In this document: piece by piece, positions 34,377 to 45,977 of the stretch
Layout: every line of letters begins with the position of its first letter
Numbering within the stretch: the first letter of the stretch is position 1
Source: Stromatinia cepivora
Lineage: Eukaryota; Ascomycota; Leotiomycetes; Helotiales; Sclerotiniaceae
DNA: 64,000 bases
Reading direction: 5' to 3'
Assembly (NCBI GenBank): GCA_014898415.1
Contig: RCTD01000021.1
Span: 806,001 to 870,000 of the forward strand
The notes under the pieces: model-generated
What the model was told of the DNA's origin: nothing
The model's input: only the letters and a program-made list of their open reading frames with translations
Databases searched by the model: none
Made by a program: the position numbers and the translations under genes

Positions 34377-35873
34377 ATGAAGTCGAAAATTCTCTTACCG
34401 TCGCTACTTCTCGCTCCACTATTACTTCCCCTATCTATCAGTGCCAGCGCGGTATCAGATCAATCACCACTGTTGCTTCAACCATCCAATGGTGCCAGTA
34501 TAGAAAATGCCCGCGCAAATGCACATGAGATTTTCAATGCCATTCATTCGTCTATGCGACAATGGGGTTCATCTCTCAAACATAATGGGATGTCTTCCTT
34601 CCCAGCGGTGGTACCAAAGGGGACGCTATTTTACCATGGGACAGATACACCTGAGCCAGTTGAGGGAATGGAATGGTCAGCCTTCGAAATCGAACATGCG
34701 GAAGTATTTGCATATCCAAGAAGAGGGCATGGTCCTGGAAAAGGTCCAGGAAAAGGTCCCGGTGGACATCCTCCAAGTCCTCCGCATGCACGAATGGACA
34801 ACCGTCCAAAATCCAAACACGATGAAAATATCCACGATCCTCAAGACAAGGATGAAAATAGTCATGGTTATCTCCACACATACCGTACTTCTAAACCTCT
34901 CACCAAACTTCTCTATATCGATGGAATATCCGCTGGTAAAACCAACATGGGAACGCTTGACTCCACAGACTACATCATCCGCAATCTTACACCTACGTCC
35001 AAGGAGCCAAATAATGATTGGATCCGAGCAGCAGATCTTTGTAAAATTGGCGAGCAGTGGGGACTTGAGGGATTTCTTCGCATGGAAGCAGGTTTTGAGA
35101 TTATCCTCTGCAGTTTCAAAGACGGCCTTGAGTTCATCTCCGCTTCTCAAAGAGATGAGAAGAAGACTGGTTTTGGAGAAGATGACGTTGGTCAATTTGA
35201 ATATGTGAGGGCGATTGGATATCGATATCAAGGGGTTATGGGAGGAAGAGTAGAAGTAGATTATTCATCTATGATTTCTGCTTTCTTTTACCCACTCAAT
35301 CTTACTAATCCTAATCCTTCCCGTGCCCAACTTCCTCGATTGGTGGCGCCTTCTGAATCGGATCATTTAGGGAGAATTCGCTCTGATGTGATGGAACTGT
35401 TTAAGAGTGGAGAGTATGAAAAGAGAGAGACGATTAATTGGCAAAATGTAGTAGATATGATTGTCACGAGATATTCTGATCGCCTGAAATTTATGGTGCA
35501 GAACGAGACGTCTGTGAAGACGGTGAAGTCGGAGATTAAGTTGCTGTTGGATGTCTATACCGATTATAAGAACGTTGATGTTGTTTCTTCGGTGGAGAGA
35601 TGTGCGAATCATTACCTGGAGCCGGTGGTACCGAAAACGGAGGATCGTTTGAGTCGTGCTACTATTTTTGAGGTGGCGCATAATATCTGTAGTACTTTGT
35701 TCAAAGTGAGGGAATTACTAAATGACGATGAAGAAAATAGTGTAAAGGGAGAAAAGAGGGGAAAGGAACTGATCAAGGGGTTGATCGATGATCTAGACTG
35801 GACGACTTGGCTTGAATGTGGAAAGTGTGCATACGATGAAGTATGCTTTGTAGCGATTTGGCCTTGGGGATGA
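34377..35873 (+). CDS. Secreted conserved fungal protein of unknown function
   Basis: Single-exon gene of 498 aa. An N-terminal signal peptide is obvious: basic MKSK, a Leu/Pro-rich core, and likely cleavage after SISASA (about residue 24). The mature protein has the blocks GTLFYHGTDTPEPVEGMEWS, AFEIEHAEVFA, GYLHTYRTSKPLTKLLYIDG and SAGKTNMGTLDSTDYI, then RAADLCKIGEQWGLEGFLRM. I recall similar blocks from a family found across ascomycetes, with no established activity. A low-complexity insert rich in Gly, Pro, Lys and His (about residues 118-160) separates the first two blocks. N-glycosylation sites (NLT, NET) and C-terminal cysteines fit extracellular or cell-wall location. No catalytic motif is recognisable, and I do not propose an enzyme activity. 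Confidence 0.88.
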   Translation: MKSKILLPSLLLAPLLLPLSISASAVSDQSPLLLQPSNGASIENARANAHEIFNAIHSSMRQWGSSLKHNGMSSFPAVVPKGTLFYHGTDTPEPVEGMEWSAFEIEHAEVFAYPRRGHGPGKGPGKGPGGHPPSPPHARMDNRPKSKHDENIHDPQDKDENSHGYLHTYRTSKPLTKLLYIDGISAGKTNMGTLDSTDYIIRNLTPTSKEPNNDWIRAADLCKIGEQWGLEGFLRMEAGFEIILCSFKDGLEFISASQRDEKKTGFGEDDVGQFEYVRAIGYRYQGVMGGRVEVDYSSMISAFFYPLNLTNPNPSRAQLPRLVAPSESDHLGRIRSDVMELFKSGEYEKRETINWQNVVDMIVTRYSDRLKFMVQNETSVKTVKSEIKLLLDVYTDYKNVDVVSSVERCANHYLEPVVPKTEDRLSRATIFEVAHNICSTLFKVRELLNDDEENSVKGEKRGKELIKGLIDDLDWTTWLECGKCAYDEVCFVAIWPWG

Positions 35874-37592
35874 TTAGAAGATCATGTATCTCCGGGATGC
35901 ATTAAGAGGGATGATATGGGTGATGGAAGAGGTTATTGGGAGTATGGAAGTTAGTGTGAAGAACTGGTTTGTAGTTTGGTGGGAGATAATAGACACTCGA
36001 AGAACCTTCATTTCTTAGAATAGAGAAAAGGATAGAGGATGGATGGGTGTGCGAAACAGTAATTGTAAGGAATGCAATAGGAGTTTAGACTACGGATTTG
36101 AGCTTTCTTCGTGGTTTCCTAGGTTTTCCGAATCATATTTGAAAGAAGAATTTGGCTGCTTTATACTTGGGGCGCGGCAGGTCATGCATTAGTGTGCATT
36201 TCTATGCCTATTTTTTGATCAATGGCACACAGTTTAACAGATCGTCAACATGTTGCAGTCGTACAAAAGTTTGAAGCTGTCACAAATGCCTCAGAGCTCC
36301 TTGGTATACTACCCTCTTACCTCACACGGGACAGAGTAAACTTATGAGGAAGATTATATGTTGGGACGGAAAAGTAAATCCAGGTTTTCTAAATCAAATT
36401 CGAACTTTGAGGACTATGTATCGTGTACTCAGTGAGTTGCATGCATGCATATTGCGCTTGAACAAGGAGGTCGGCTGATTAAACTGAAGTGGGTTTTAGA
36501 GCTACCACTGATATTATTAAAGGTAGCGCATATTCAACGAACTTTCAATATGTATTCATGATACGAGGTTAGGCGATACGAATGCCTTATAGTTTCTTCG
36601 TAAATTACTCGTTATTTCCTTCAAGAAAAGATGAAAATCCCCAGGCTGATAAACCGGTAGCATTGATGCCACTCCTACTTGATGTTTTGACTTTTCGATC
36701 TTTTTCTCTCTCCTCTGCCCTTTGCTATAGCAGTAGTCGTATTATTGTATGGTAATAAAACAATAGCATAGATCGAAGTTCCAAAGACGGTAATTTGTAT
36801 ATATAAAAAAGGGTTATATTATTTCCATAAATATTACTAAATTTGGTAATTGTAGAAGTGTGTTGGAACGCTGGAGTCCAATCTGGAATGCCCGTTCCAG
36901 ATCTATTTAAAATTATAAAATAAATATTCCAAATATTTCCGATCTATTTTGTATCTAGAATACGAGCAATATTCGGACATCATAGTATAGTATATACGAG
37001 TACAAAGAAAGGATTGGATGGCTTGCATCAATGACTTTGATAACAATTCATTCTCGGAACGAACCTCAAATCTAATGGAAATTTTATGGGTTCAATCATA
37101 TCTCTATCTTCTTCATCTAGTATCCTATACCTGGAAATACTGCTGGAAACACAAGTAAGGTTATAGTGCGCATGATACCCACATGTCTCTCAGCAAAAAC
37201 GTACATTTAATTTATATACCACAATCATTTCTCTTTAATAGGATGACCGCATTATCTTCAGAGCTACTAAACTTCACGAAATCATCTTTTAACCTTATGA
37301 TGATCGTTACTAGCTAGTAGAGTTTATTTCGTACATCACGTGGTTGCTCAGTAGCGTCAAATCGCTCTTCGTGTACTTACCCGTCGCTGCCAAATCCCCA
37401 ACCTCATTTCAATTTCATTCACCTCTTTATTCGAACAACATTAGTATCCTCTTATAAGGTTATCCTCTCTCTTACTTTCTCTTACGTCTAACTCACACAA
37501 CCACGGAAGAAGAAGTAGAAAGAAGACTCGCCCAAGGCAGACAGAGTCAGAAAGAGAGTCGCGAAGAAGGCCAGCGAATTTACGAAAGAATT
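35874..37592. other. 1.7-kb intergenic region
   Basis: AT-rich DNA with no supported coding stretch. The last 90 bp (from about 37500) are open in frame with the next gene (TTEEEVERRLAQGRQSQKES) but contain no ATG. The true start of that gene might therefore lie in an unrecognised upstream exon. Confidence 0.45.
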
Positions 37593-39372
37593 ATGAGAAA
37601 TCATGAACTCCGCGCGGCCAAAATAGCTCAAGAGAATGCAGAGAAAGCTAAAGAGGAAGCAGAGCTCACCGTTGATAAGCAAATCGCCAAAGCTCTCGTC
37701 AAGATAAATGAGAAGTTGGCATCAGAAGCAACGACTTTCCTCAAGCCATTCACTGATTCAGTCTCGAATCTATTCACTATTAATGAGTTTGCCGTTGCAA
37801 AGGTTAAACATGATCCTGATCTCGCTTCTGTTCAATCCAAGTATGAATCTGACGTGAAGTCTCTCCGATTGAAATTAGAGAAAGAACGGGCTGCCAGAGA
37901 GATGCTCGAGGATTCGTATAGTATTCATGTCAATCGCATACAGAATGAACTTACCTTGATGCGCCAAAAGCAAGATCTTCATGAAGTTCTTTTTCAAGAG
38001 CAGCGAAGGTCTGCAATGAAGGTATGTACATCACACTCCTACTCTTCACTTCAACAAATTATTTTTGAGTTGTTTATCCTTTTCTCCCAACACACACTCT
38101 CTATTCCCCGATCAGTCTTGAAACATTTTTCCCTCCAACATCTTACCCTGATTAACGACTAACGACTCTTTTGTTTGTATGCAGTGGGCGAAATGTGCGG
38201 CTCGTCACCAAGTCGAATTTGACCTCCTTCAATCCACGATCGACGAGTTACAACAGAAACTTAAACGAGAAAACAGTCAAACTCAATTCTATCGTCAATT
38301 GTCGGAGGAGAACAGATTCGACTTGATCAATTTACGAAGACAAGCCGCAGCACAAGTCCCCATCACCTCTGCTTTGAGCTGCATTGCGAAACATCTTGAG
38401 CAACTATCTGCCCCGCGGACCGAGTCAGGTCAACCATCGACACCCTCCCCAGTGCAGCGCGTTGCAGCTACATGCATATACCGACTACCAAGAAGTTTGT
38501 GAGTCTATCATCAAACTATTAGCAAGCTAGGTTTACTGACAATTCTAATATAGAGTTCCGTCAAACGTGCAACATTGCTCAGCCATTACACTGCAGCCTG
38601 ACAGAGGAAGCCAGCCTTCACTTCAGCCCACTGTATCTACAAATGTATCAGCTACATCAATTACATCTGGTGTATCTGCGGACTCATTAAACTACCAAAA
38701 CGATACTCGAACCCCGCCTCCACCCATACTAACCAGAGAACCACAACACCGCCCAAACTCGCCAGTGGTTAATCCGCCGGTGTCATCTTCTCGAATCAAT
38801 GCCAATTCGTCGGATCCTGTGGAACTTGTTCATATCGCTACATCCATTCAAAAGCGAATTAATATTGATGACCACGATCAAGGACCACCGAGGAAATTGA
38901 CTTCCCCGCGAGATAACAACACTCCCAAAGACGCAAACAACAGTGATGTCACTCCCGAGACACAAAATTTGGATAAGTCAAACCCCATCCCAAATCCCTC
39001 TAGTTTCAGACGTTCCGTTAATGAATTTATATCATATGGTTGTGTGGTCAGAGATATGACAGATCTTGGAATGAGCCCGGAAATGGCACAATTGGTTAGT
39101 GATAGGGACTGGAGTCCCCGCAGTCATCGCGTCGAAGCAAAACAGCGAACCAGGCTCAACCTACCATTTGTTGGACATCGGTAAATGTTCCAGGTTATGA
39201 ACCGGTTGCTGGTGATGGAAAGTGGGTTTCAGAAGTACCCGATGTTGATGTTGTTGCTTGGCTTGAAACAATTGGTGAGTGTCCAACATGTGCTCGACAT
39301 AGGTTGGAAGGGAAATCTGAGGTTTTCTGTTTTTATTTTACCACAAGCCGCTGTCACGTCTTCACTCCTTAG
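37593..39372 (+). CDS. Coiled-coil protein of unknown function
   Basis: Not recognised. Exons 37593-38021, 38185-38498, 38554-39094 and 39154-39372; introns of 163, 55 and 59 bp; about 500 aa. Residues 1-230 are heptad-rich and charged (QENAEKAKEEAELTVDKQIA, VQSKYESDVKSLRLKLEKER, LLQSTIDELQQKLKRENSQT), strongly suggesting a long coiled coil. The middle is Pro/Ser/Asn-rich and probably disordered. The last intron (GTTAGT...CCAG) is my proposal. Unspliced, the frame ends at 39184; spliced, the protein gains an ordered-looking end with PGYEPVAGDGKWVSEVPDVD and ETIGECPTCARHR. The start ATG is uncertain because the frame is open for another 90 bp upstream. A structural or scaffold role is only a guess. 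Confidence 0.65.
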
Positions 39373-42271
39373 ATAGGGTTTAAGGTGGCATCTGAGCTTT
39401 TACTATTTTCAGTTATAAAGATGGCATCCTCAGAGCTTGTAGTATACATGGAATTATGCTGAATTGGCTCCAAAACCAGTCTATTATGTTTATATATCCC
39501 ATGTATATTGCCTCAAACGTGAATCTCATACTATATTAATATATTTTGAATAATCAAGTTGATACACTTCGCAATATCTTGAACAATAAAACTGGATTAA
39601 GTCTCGATTTCAGGGCTATGATCGTTACCGAGACCATTTATAATCCTCTAATCAACTCAAATGATGACTAGAATTAATATATGAATTGAGTTTTCATCCA
39701 ATGTACTCCGTTGACTTCTTTCAGGAGTGCGTTGAAAAGTGGCCTAAGTTCTATGGAAATCATATACCGATGCCTAACGTGGACTAGCATCTAACTTTTT
39801 TTAAATACTCGATTCCATGCTTGGAACGATGAAATTCTCCCAGCAACATTACCCCATATCTTCAAAAACACAAGCCGGAACTCCAAAGTCGTAGTCGCCT
39901 TATCCACAAAAGGGACTGAAAAATTATCGTGATTTCAATACGTTCATCCTTCTTGGGTTTAAGGCACCACCGAAGAGCAAACGCAGTCAAGGCATTTGAG
40001 AATACTGTGTGATATTGCAGGGCAGAGAGGATGATGTTTGAGCCTCCAAAAAAAAAAAGTGATGAACTCTGTAATTTGAGATCAAATGGTTCAGGTACGA
40101 CTTCTTCAATGGCGGAGAGATTGGAGATTGCGCGATTTCTCTTCAAGGCAGTGGTATATTGGTAGAGCTGTTAAAGGTTCTAACTGGCCCATTCAAAAGA
40201 GCTCGCAATGACCTGGAAATGCCATATGACTTTCGATAAAGGCTTTTGGCAGGGCTCAGCCTTTTGTTGGAGCACGACATATTTAACCCCTAATTTGCGC
40301 ATCATGGTGGATACACCAGCGAGTTGGGGTTTGTTATGAACTATTCGAGAGGATTTCTATCGAACGAAGATAATTTAAGAAGGAATGTCCCGTTGTGGGC
40401 ATGCGCAATTACATCCCATGGCTAGCCCCCAATCAAGAATTCCACTCAATGTGATATTGACAAGATGAAAGGAAAGCCGATAAGTTTCAGAGGATCTCAC
40501 TTTTGCGCAACGTCGCTCTTCACCGAGTACCAAACTTCTGATCAGTTGTATGAGTATTCGTCGTCGACCAAGTCCTGAACAGCCAAGGGCGACAGGCTGG
40601 GTTCTACTAAAATCTTATTTCGAAATATATTGGGGCCGGAAAAGATTTACTACTCATCCCACCTGGCCTGCATAGGAAGATATGTGACGTTTAGAAGGTC
40701 TGATTTAGCATATTTGAATTGCCTTGGCCATCCAGGAGTAAACGGGCTCACATACATCGTTGTATTCTGCTACACCACGTTAATTTGGGCGATAGCAGCC
40801 GCAATTTCTGGACGCAAACAGAACATGATTGTAACGAGCCGCCCTGGGCGATTGATTGAGCCAGATATATCTTCGAGCTTTTTCTCGTTCAAAATACCTC
40901 TGTATTTATTTCATTCATATTAGGGGACTCAATTTAAACCCTTATGAAGTTTTTGAGATCTTCAAGATTTTTGAGTATTCTCTTGATGCGTCGCTTACCT
41001 TGATCCGAGGCCGGCTTTCTTGGATTTTTTCCCAATCCAACGACAAGGGTTCTGTAATCAGGCTGTATAGAGCAAGTGCCCTTCATGCAAGTCTCAGGTC
41101 TTACGTGGCAAAGCATGATTCGATATGCACCGTTGATAATTATCATAAAGGGCACATCAGGCATCTGTTTATTTTCTGGGGTTTTGTTTCTCTACCGTTC
41201 TTTTCTCCTCAGTCTCTTTTAGCTCACCGAAAACTGCTGTGCGCCTTGTCTTTTTGGACACTTTGAGTAAGTGTGCCTTTGAAATTGGCCGCCTGGAGAC
41301 ACAAACTTTCACAACGTCTGTTTCTCTTCTTTGAAGCATCCGTACCAACAGGTTATTGTACGAGCGTAGGTTCTAAGCGCTACGGCTACGGCTACGGCTA
41401 CGGCTACGGTGCGGCTACAGCTACGGCTCTTCTTAGCTTTCCCGTTGGAAACATTCCCCAGCCGAAAGATCACTATGAGAAGTTCATGGCATGTTGATAC
41501 TGGTCTAATGTTTTATTGTTGTTCTTTCTCTTCGATCCATCAACTATTATCACGCATCTTCGCCGTTAAGATTGAGGCTTGGTTGAAGTCAACAGATAAT
41601 ATCAGATACAGAATCGCAGCCTCGTTACTTCTTTATTCCTTGCACTGGAGATGTGTGTTGTCTGAGGCGCAGTTATTCTACCGTCCTCTGTACATCCACT
41701 ACTTTACTGCATTCATCGGCACCAACATGGTGGAAGTACACCGGCGACGATGCCCCATATACCCCAAATGGCACCTCATGATATAAACTGAAGACTAGTC
41801 AAGTCTTGCGTTTCTTCTCAAAACCCCTTTTGGTGCCCTTTTTCTATATACATAGCATTTGGGGCATTAGATCCCAGTATCGTTTGGATTTCCATGTATT
41901 TATAATTAACTAAGCACCGCTGGCTGTAATGGAAAATGCATATTACAATAGCCTTGTCTCCTCCTTTTGGAGGTTTTTGCGAATTCAATTCTTATTTCTA
42001 CTTAAGGAGAAGATTACGCCTCGTATCAGCAGTAAGTTGAATACCTTCCGAGGATAGATAGCGGCTAATGAAATGTAGAGTTATTTACTGATCAATAATA
42101 TTAATACTCGACGTACCATCAACACATACTTCACAGTGACCAGCATTGAGCTATATTTCCCAAAACTCGACAGCTTTACTTCTTCTAGCAACCTCGACTG
42201 AGGAAGAACTGTGTGTCGCAGGTTTCAAGGTGCCAAATATCTATAGACAGCTGTGTGTCTAATAGAGCAAT
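39373..42271. other. 2.9-kb gene-poor region with possible coding relics
   Basis: No intact gene was accepted. A minus-strand open stretch at 39862-40146 (for example ALRWCLKPKKDERIEI) looks protein-like and may be a relic or an unrecognised exon, with another short open stretch at about 40190-40320. ORFs at 40630-41266 (+) have no recognisable features. A TACGGC hexamer repeat lies at 41381-41410. The last 150 bp are the probable leader of the zinc-finger gene. Confidence 0.4.
41381..41410. repeat. Hexamer repeat (TACGGC)n
   Basis: Four perfect copies and one variant of TACGGC in tandem, followed by degenerate GGCTAC-like units to about 41428. Confidence 0.9.
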
Positions 42272-43846
42272 ATGACCCATCAGGATAAAGAATCTTGGAT
42301 GCGCTATTCAGCCAATCGCTCATCGCCGCCGCCCCATTGCGGAACAGTGGACCAAAACCAAACCATCCCATACACAAGTCGTCATCCCTCGTACATGGAT
42401 CGGAACCCTCCTTCCTATGACACAACCTTCCAGGCAAATAACTTATATGCCGGATACGAAATGAAAAATAAACCACTTGCTTCAGTCCCCTCATATCCTG
42501 ATACATTCTACGACATGACAACGACTCCTTATGATGTTAATCAACCACAGAATGCAACTACATTTTCCAATGCAGTTGCTGATTTATCTCATTCAAACTA
42601 TGCTAGTCAAGCATACGGAAATTACCACATTGAGACCTCCCCGGCCATCACCAAGGCCCCCTTGATAATCCCACAGCCCTTCAACCACGTCCGATACACC
42701 CAATCGTCACACTATTCTTTAGAAAATAACGGGTCAGGGTATCATAATGGAGTCTCTTCAACTTATGCCGATTCAACCGCGCCACAATGGGGAAATCCTT
42801 CGCAGCAGACTCTCTCCTCACCACAAACTCATCAACACTCAATGAATACTACGAACCACGGAGGTGCCGAATTCCCAAAATACGGTAGCGATTCAAGTCT
42901 TGAGACTTCCTATCCTTATTCATCAAGCACCCCTCAGGGATCTTCATCTCAATATCGATACTCAGGTCTTAATTCCCTTGCTACTACATCTAATGACATA
43001 GTTATGGGCTCCGAAGGTGCATTTAGCGCGCTCCAATCCAGTAAATGGCACATGGACAAACCTCCGGATATACAGTATACACCGTTGGAGAACTCACTTG
43101 CTGGAGGGACAGTGTCGTCTGCATGTGCACGGCCTCGAGGTGTGGGTTGTATGGTGGTCCGGGTTACCGCTACACCAAACAGAGATGCCAAAACCTCTCA
43201 ATATCATAATCATCATATGTCTCGCCAAACACTTCAAACGCCGGTTCTTCATCAACAGCGACGCATGTCCGTTCCGACGGATTCATTCGCTTCCATGGAT
43301 TTAAATCCTTCAGAACCCCTATACGATTATGATGGCATGGGGTATGCTGATACTATTCAGCACAGACAATACCAGACTCATCATAGTCATCGCCCTTCAC
43401 AGTCAACGACGATAGATGATATCAGCCCAAGGAAATATCCAAGCAAATGTCCTCATAGTGACTGCGTTTCAAATCCCAACAAAACAAAATACTTCACGAG
43501 GGAGAACGAGTGGCGAAATCATTTTAACCGCACTCATGAAAAACGATGCAGATGCGATTTTACAAATTGCCCAATGGTATTTGGCACAGAGGCAGATGCT
43601 AAACGTCATAGACTAGCTGTCCACAAAATTGGCAAGGAAGAAGCAAAACAGTATTCTTGCTCAGTGCAGAATTGTCGAGCCCGACAAATGAATTTCACTA
43701 GAAGTGATAAATTCAAAGAACATCGTGACAGATGGCACGGCCCCTTCTACTGTACGAAGCAGGACTGCACGAGGGGTCATGGTCATGGATTTAGAGATCA
43801 AGCGGCACTTGATGCGCATTCTCGGAAGGAACATATCTACGGTTAA
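42272..43846 (+). CDS. C2H2 zinc-finger protein (putative transcription factor)
   Basis: Single-exon gene of 524 aa. The first 390 residues are rich in Ser, Thr, Tyr, Asn, Gln and Pro, probably a disordered activation region. The C-terminal 130 residues hold about four C2H2-type fingers with irregular spacing: CPHSDC ending in HFNRTH, CRCDFTNCPMVF ending in HRLAVH, YSCSVQNC ending in HRDRWH, and FYCTKQDC ending in HSRKEH. The word FTRSDKFKEH in the third finger is shared in type with the downstream zinc-finger gene (FARKDKLLVH), suggesting the two are paralogs. Probable nuclear DNA-binding protein; target unknown. The stop is only six residues past the last histidine. Confidence 0.88.
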   Translation: MTHQDKESWMRYSANRSSPPPHCGTVDQNQTIPYTSRHPSYMDRNPPSYDTTFQANNLYAGYEMKNKPLASVPSYPDTFYDMTTTPYDVNQPQNATTFSNAVADLSHSNYASQAYGNYHIETSPAITKAPLIIPQPFNHVRYTQSSHYSLENNGSGYHNGVSSTYADSTAPQWGNPSQQTLSSPQTHQHSMNTTNHGGAEFPKYGSDSSLETSYPYSSSTPQGSSSQYRYSGLNSLATTSNDIVMGSEGAFSALQSSKWHMDKPPDIQYTPLENSLAGGTVSSACARPRGVGCMVVRVTATPNRDAKTSQYHNHHMSRQTLQTPVLHQQRRMSVPTDSFASMDLNPSEPLYDYDGMGYADTIQHRQYQTHHSHRPSQSTTIDDISPRKYPSKCPHSDCVSNPNKTKYFTRENEWRNHFNRTHEKRCRCDFTNCPMVFGTEADAKRHRLAVHKIGKEEAKQYSCSVQNCRARQMNFTRSDKFKEHRDRWHGPFYCTKQDCTRGHGHGFRDQAALDAHSRKEHIYG

Positions 43847-44455
43847 ATTATGAGAGTGGACTGTGTATTTTGGGTGTTTCGCTGTTTCCGTGTGTTCTTT
43901 GTCTATGTCTTTTATAGCATCTTTGTTTTTAGCATGACAATTGTATACAACTCCCTAGAGGTTATTTCATATTTATGGAGATGGTATAATACTTCGTGGA
44001 GGGGTATACTACTTTAACTATCATGGAATAATACCCCCGGGTGGCTTGTATTATTCTATGAACAACGAATTTTGGGACATAAGATAGATACGTGGATGAA
44101 GAAATTGTACTACTTTTTCACCTACCATAACTGATACATAGAAATGAACCTTTTTCACGTACTGGTCGTCCATTCTGACTATCATAGCCTCATCAAAGCT
44201 TAGGGAAGAAATGGCAAGGCTTATGTTCTACACAGCCATATTCAAGACACACAACAACTAAATCTGTTATCTTCGTGGATATTCATAAGGGGCAAGGTTC
44301 TCGATCGCTGGGGGTATAAAACGCAGTGTTTTCCCACTTCACGATCCCCAAGCTAAATTGAGTTTCTCACTACATATGTTACACCGAAAACCTCTCAAGT
44401 CAACACTCAGAGCCTTATCATTCTGCCACTTTTTTCGCCTGCTGATGTGCCTAAC
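43847..44455. other. Intergenic region between the two zinc-finger genes
   Basis: The 609-bp gap contains 3' UTR of the first gene and the promoter of the second. No coding signal. A TATA-like box is listed separately. Confidence 0.5.
44315..44321 (+). promoter_or_regulatory. TATA-like box (TATAAAA)
   Basis: A consensus TATAAAA in a G-rich flank, 135 bp upstream of the ATG at 44456, at a plausible distance for transcription of the second zinc-finger gene with a leader of about 100 nt. Confidence 0.5.
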
Positions 44456-45731
44456 ATGGATTCTGTTTACGATGATTGCGATTGGTCAGTGGGTAACGAT
44501 ATACTGTGGCTGCGACAGCCACAATATGCAACACAATACCCCGTTACACCTCATGATCACACTGAGCACGACTTGCCTAACTCATGGGCTGAGTTCAAAT
44601 TGATACGAGACGATTATCTTTGGGGCAATTGGTATGTAGGGCATTCTCTTCCACGTCATTTTCCTTTGGGGTATCAATTAGGGCATCAATTGGGGCATGT
44701 GCATGCATGCAGTATTTGCTAATGGGGCATTGCTCACTAGTTCTAATATCCTCAACATCAACCACCTATCACCGAGGTCCGTTGACTCTCTCCTAGGAAA
44801 TGATTGTTCGATACTTAATTACTCCGATACCTTTTATCCGATTCCTCATGTCGGTGAAGAGATATCGATTCCCGTGACAGATATGTCTTTATCTGATCAT
44901 ACATTTAATTTCGAGCCGCTTTTCGAACCATGGATGGAGGAGGTACAGCCTACTTTCGCGCCCATGCAATCCTCGAAGCTCAAGTGTCATTATAATCCGT
45001 ATACTGTTGAGGACAAGATTGATTCTCAGTCTGCAGATCCCGCCTGGCATCAAAGGCGTGAGCAGGCGCGAGTCCTCTTGGATTCTTTCTCCGGACCAAA
45101 TCGCTGTCCGTGGAAAGGATGCACTTCGCGTGCCAAATTTGCTAATCCGAAATTTCTTAATATTCATTTAAACAATATACATGTTGAACCTCTCATTTGT
45201 GGAGTGATTGGGTGCGGATATCAAAAACCATTTAGGAATAAACATGACTTGGAGAGACATAGGCGAACGGCGCATATGAGTATCAAGGAATTTGCATGTC
45301 CATATCCGAGTTGCAGTGAGGAAGGTCTGGGGTTTGCAAGAAAGGATAAGTTGTTGGTACATTTCCGAGATGCACATGGAGGTAGTAGTGGTAATGTTTG
45401 CCCTATTTTACATTGTGGGGAGATATTGAGTGGAGATGGTCGTGGTGAGGGAGAGGAAGGCAAGGAAAGTATGGCGGAGCATATGAAAAGAGGTCATGGA
45501 AACTTTGAGTGTGCATTAGGATCATGCGATCATAAATATGAGAAACAAAAAACGAAAAGCCTGTTTTCGGATCAGGGCCTAGAAAAACATCTGAAGAAAG
45601 AACATGGGATAAATGGAAGCGAAGCGCTCAGGATTGTAAGCGTTGCTAGGAAAATAAAGGAGAAGACGGTTAGATTGAATACTGTGGGGAATGGGTGCAT
45701 ATGGCAGAATTGCAAGACCTGTGGTAATTGA
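44456..45731 (+). CDS. C2H2 zinc-finger protein (putative transcription factor)
   Basis: Two exons, 44456-44631 and 44741-45731, joined across a 109-bp intron (GTATGT donor, GCTAATG branch, CACTAG acceptor); 388 aa. The earlier AG at 44712 would give an immediate stop, so the later acceptor is chosen. The N-terminal 150 residues are acidic and aromatic-rich. The C-terminal part has successive fingers: CPWKGC ending in HLNNIH, CGVIGCGYQKPF ending in HRRTAH, CPYPSC ending in HFRDAH, CPILHCGEIL ending in HMKRGH, and a last CALGSC ending in HLKKEH, with extended loops in the fourth and fifth. It is most similar in layout to the gene directly upstream. A regulatory role is inferred from the fingers only. 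Confidence 0.85.
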
Positions 45732-45977
45732 AAAATCATGGTTCAAAATTGGTTATATATGTTGGAATCTCGAGGTGGTTGTATATGTTGAGTCTGTCTT
45801 TTGTGCAAAGGAGGGGTCTTGTGTTTTCTCTGTCAGGATTGCGCATTGTAATTTCGATTTGGTACTCAAATTTTTCAAACAAATTTAGATACTTGATAAA
45901 TTTCTCCTCATTCAACATGCATCCACTGGATCATTCTGATATGTATTGAAGTTACAGGTACCTGGTAGCCTACAACA

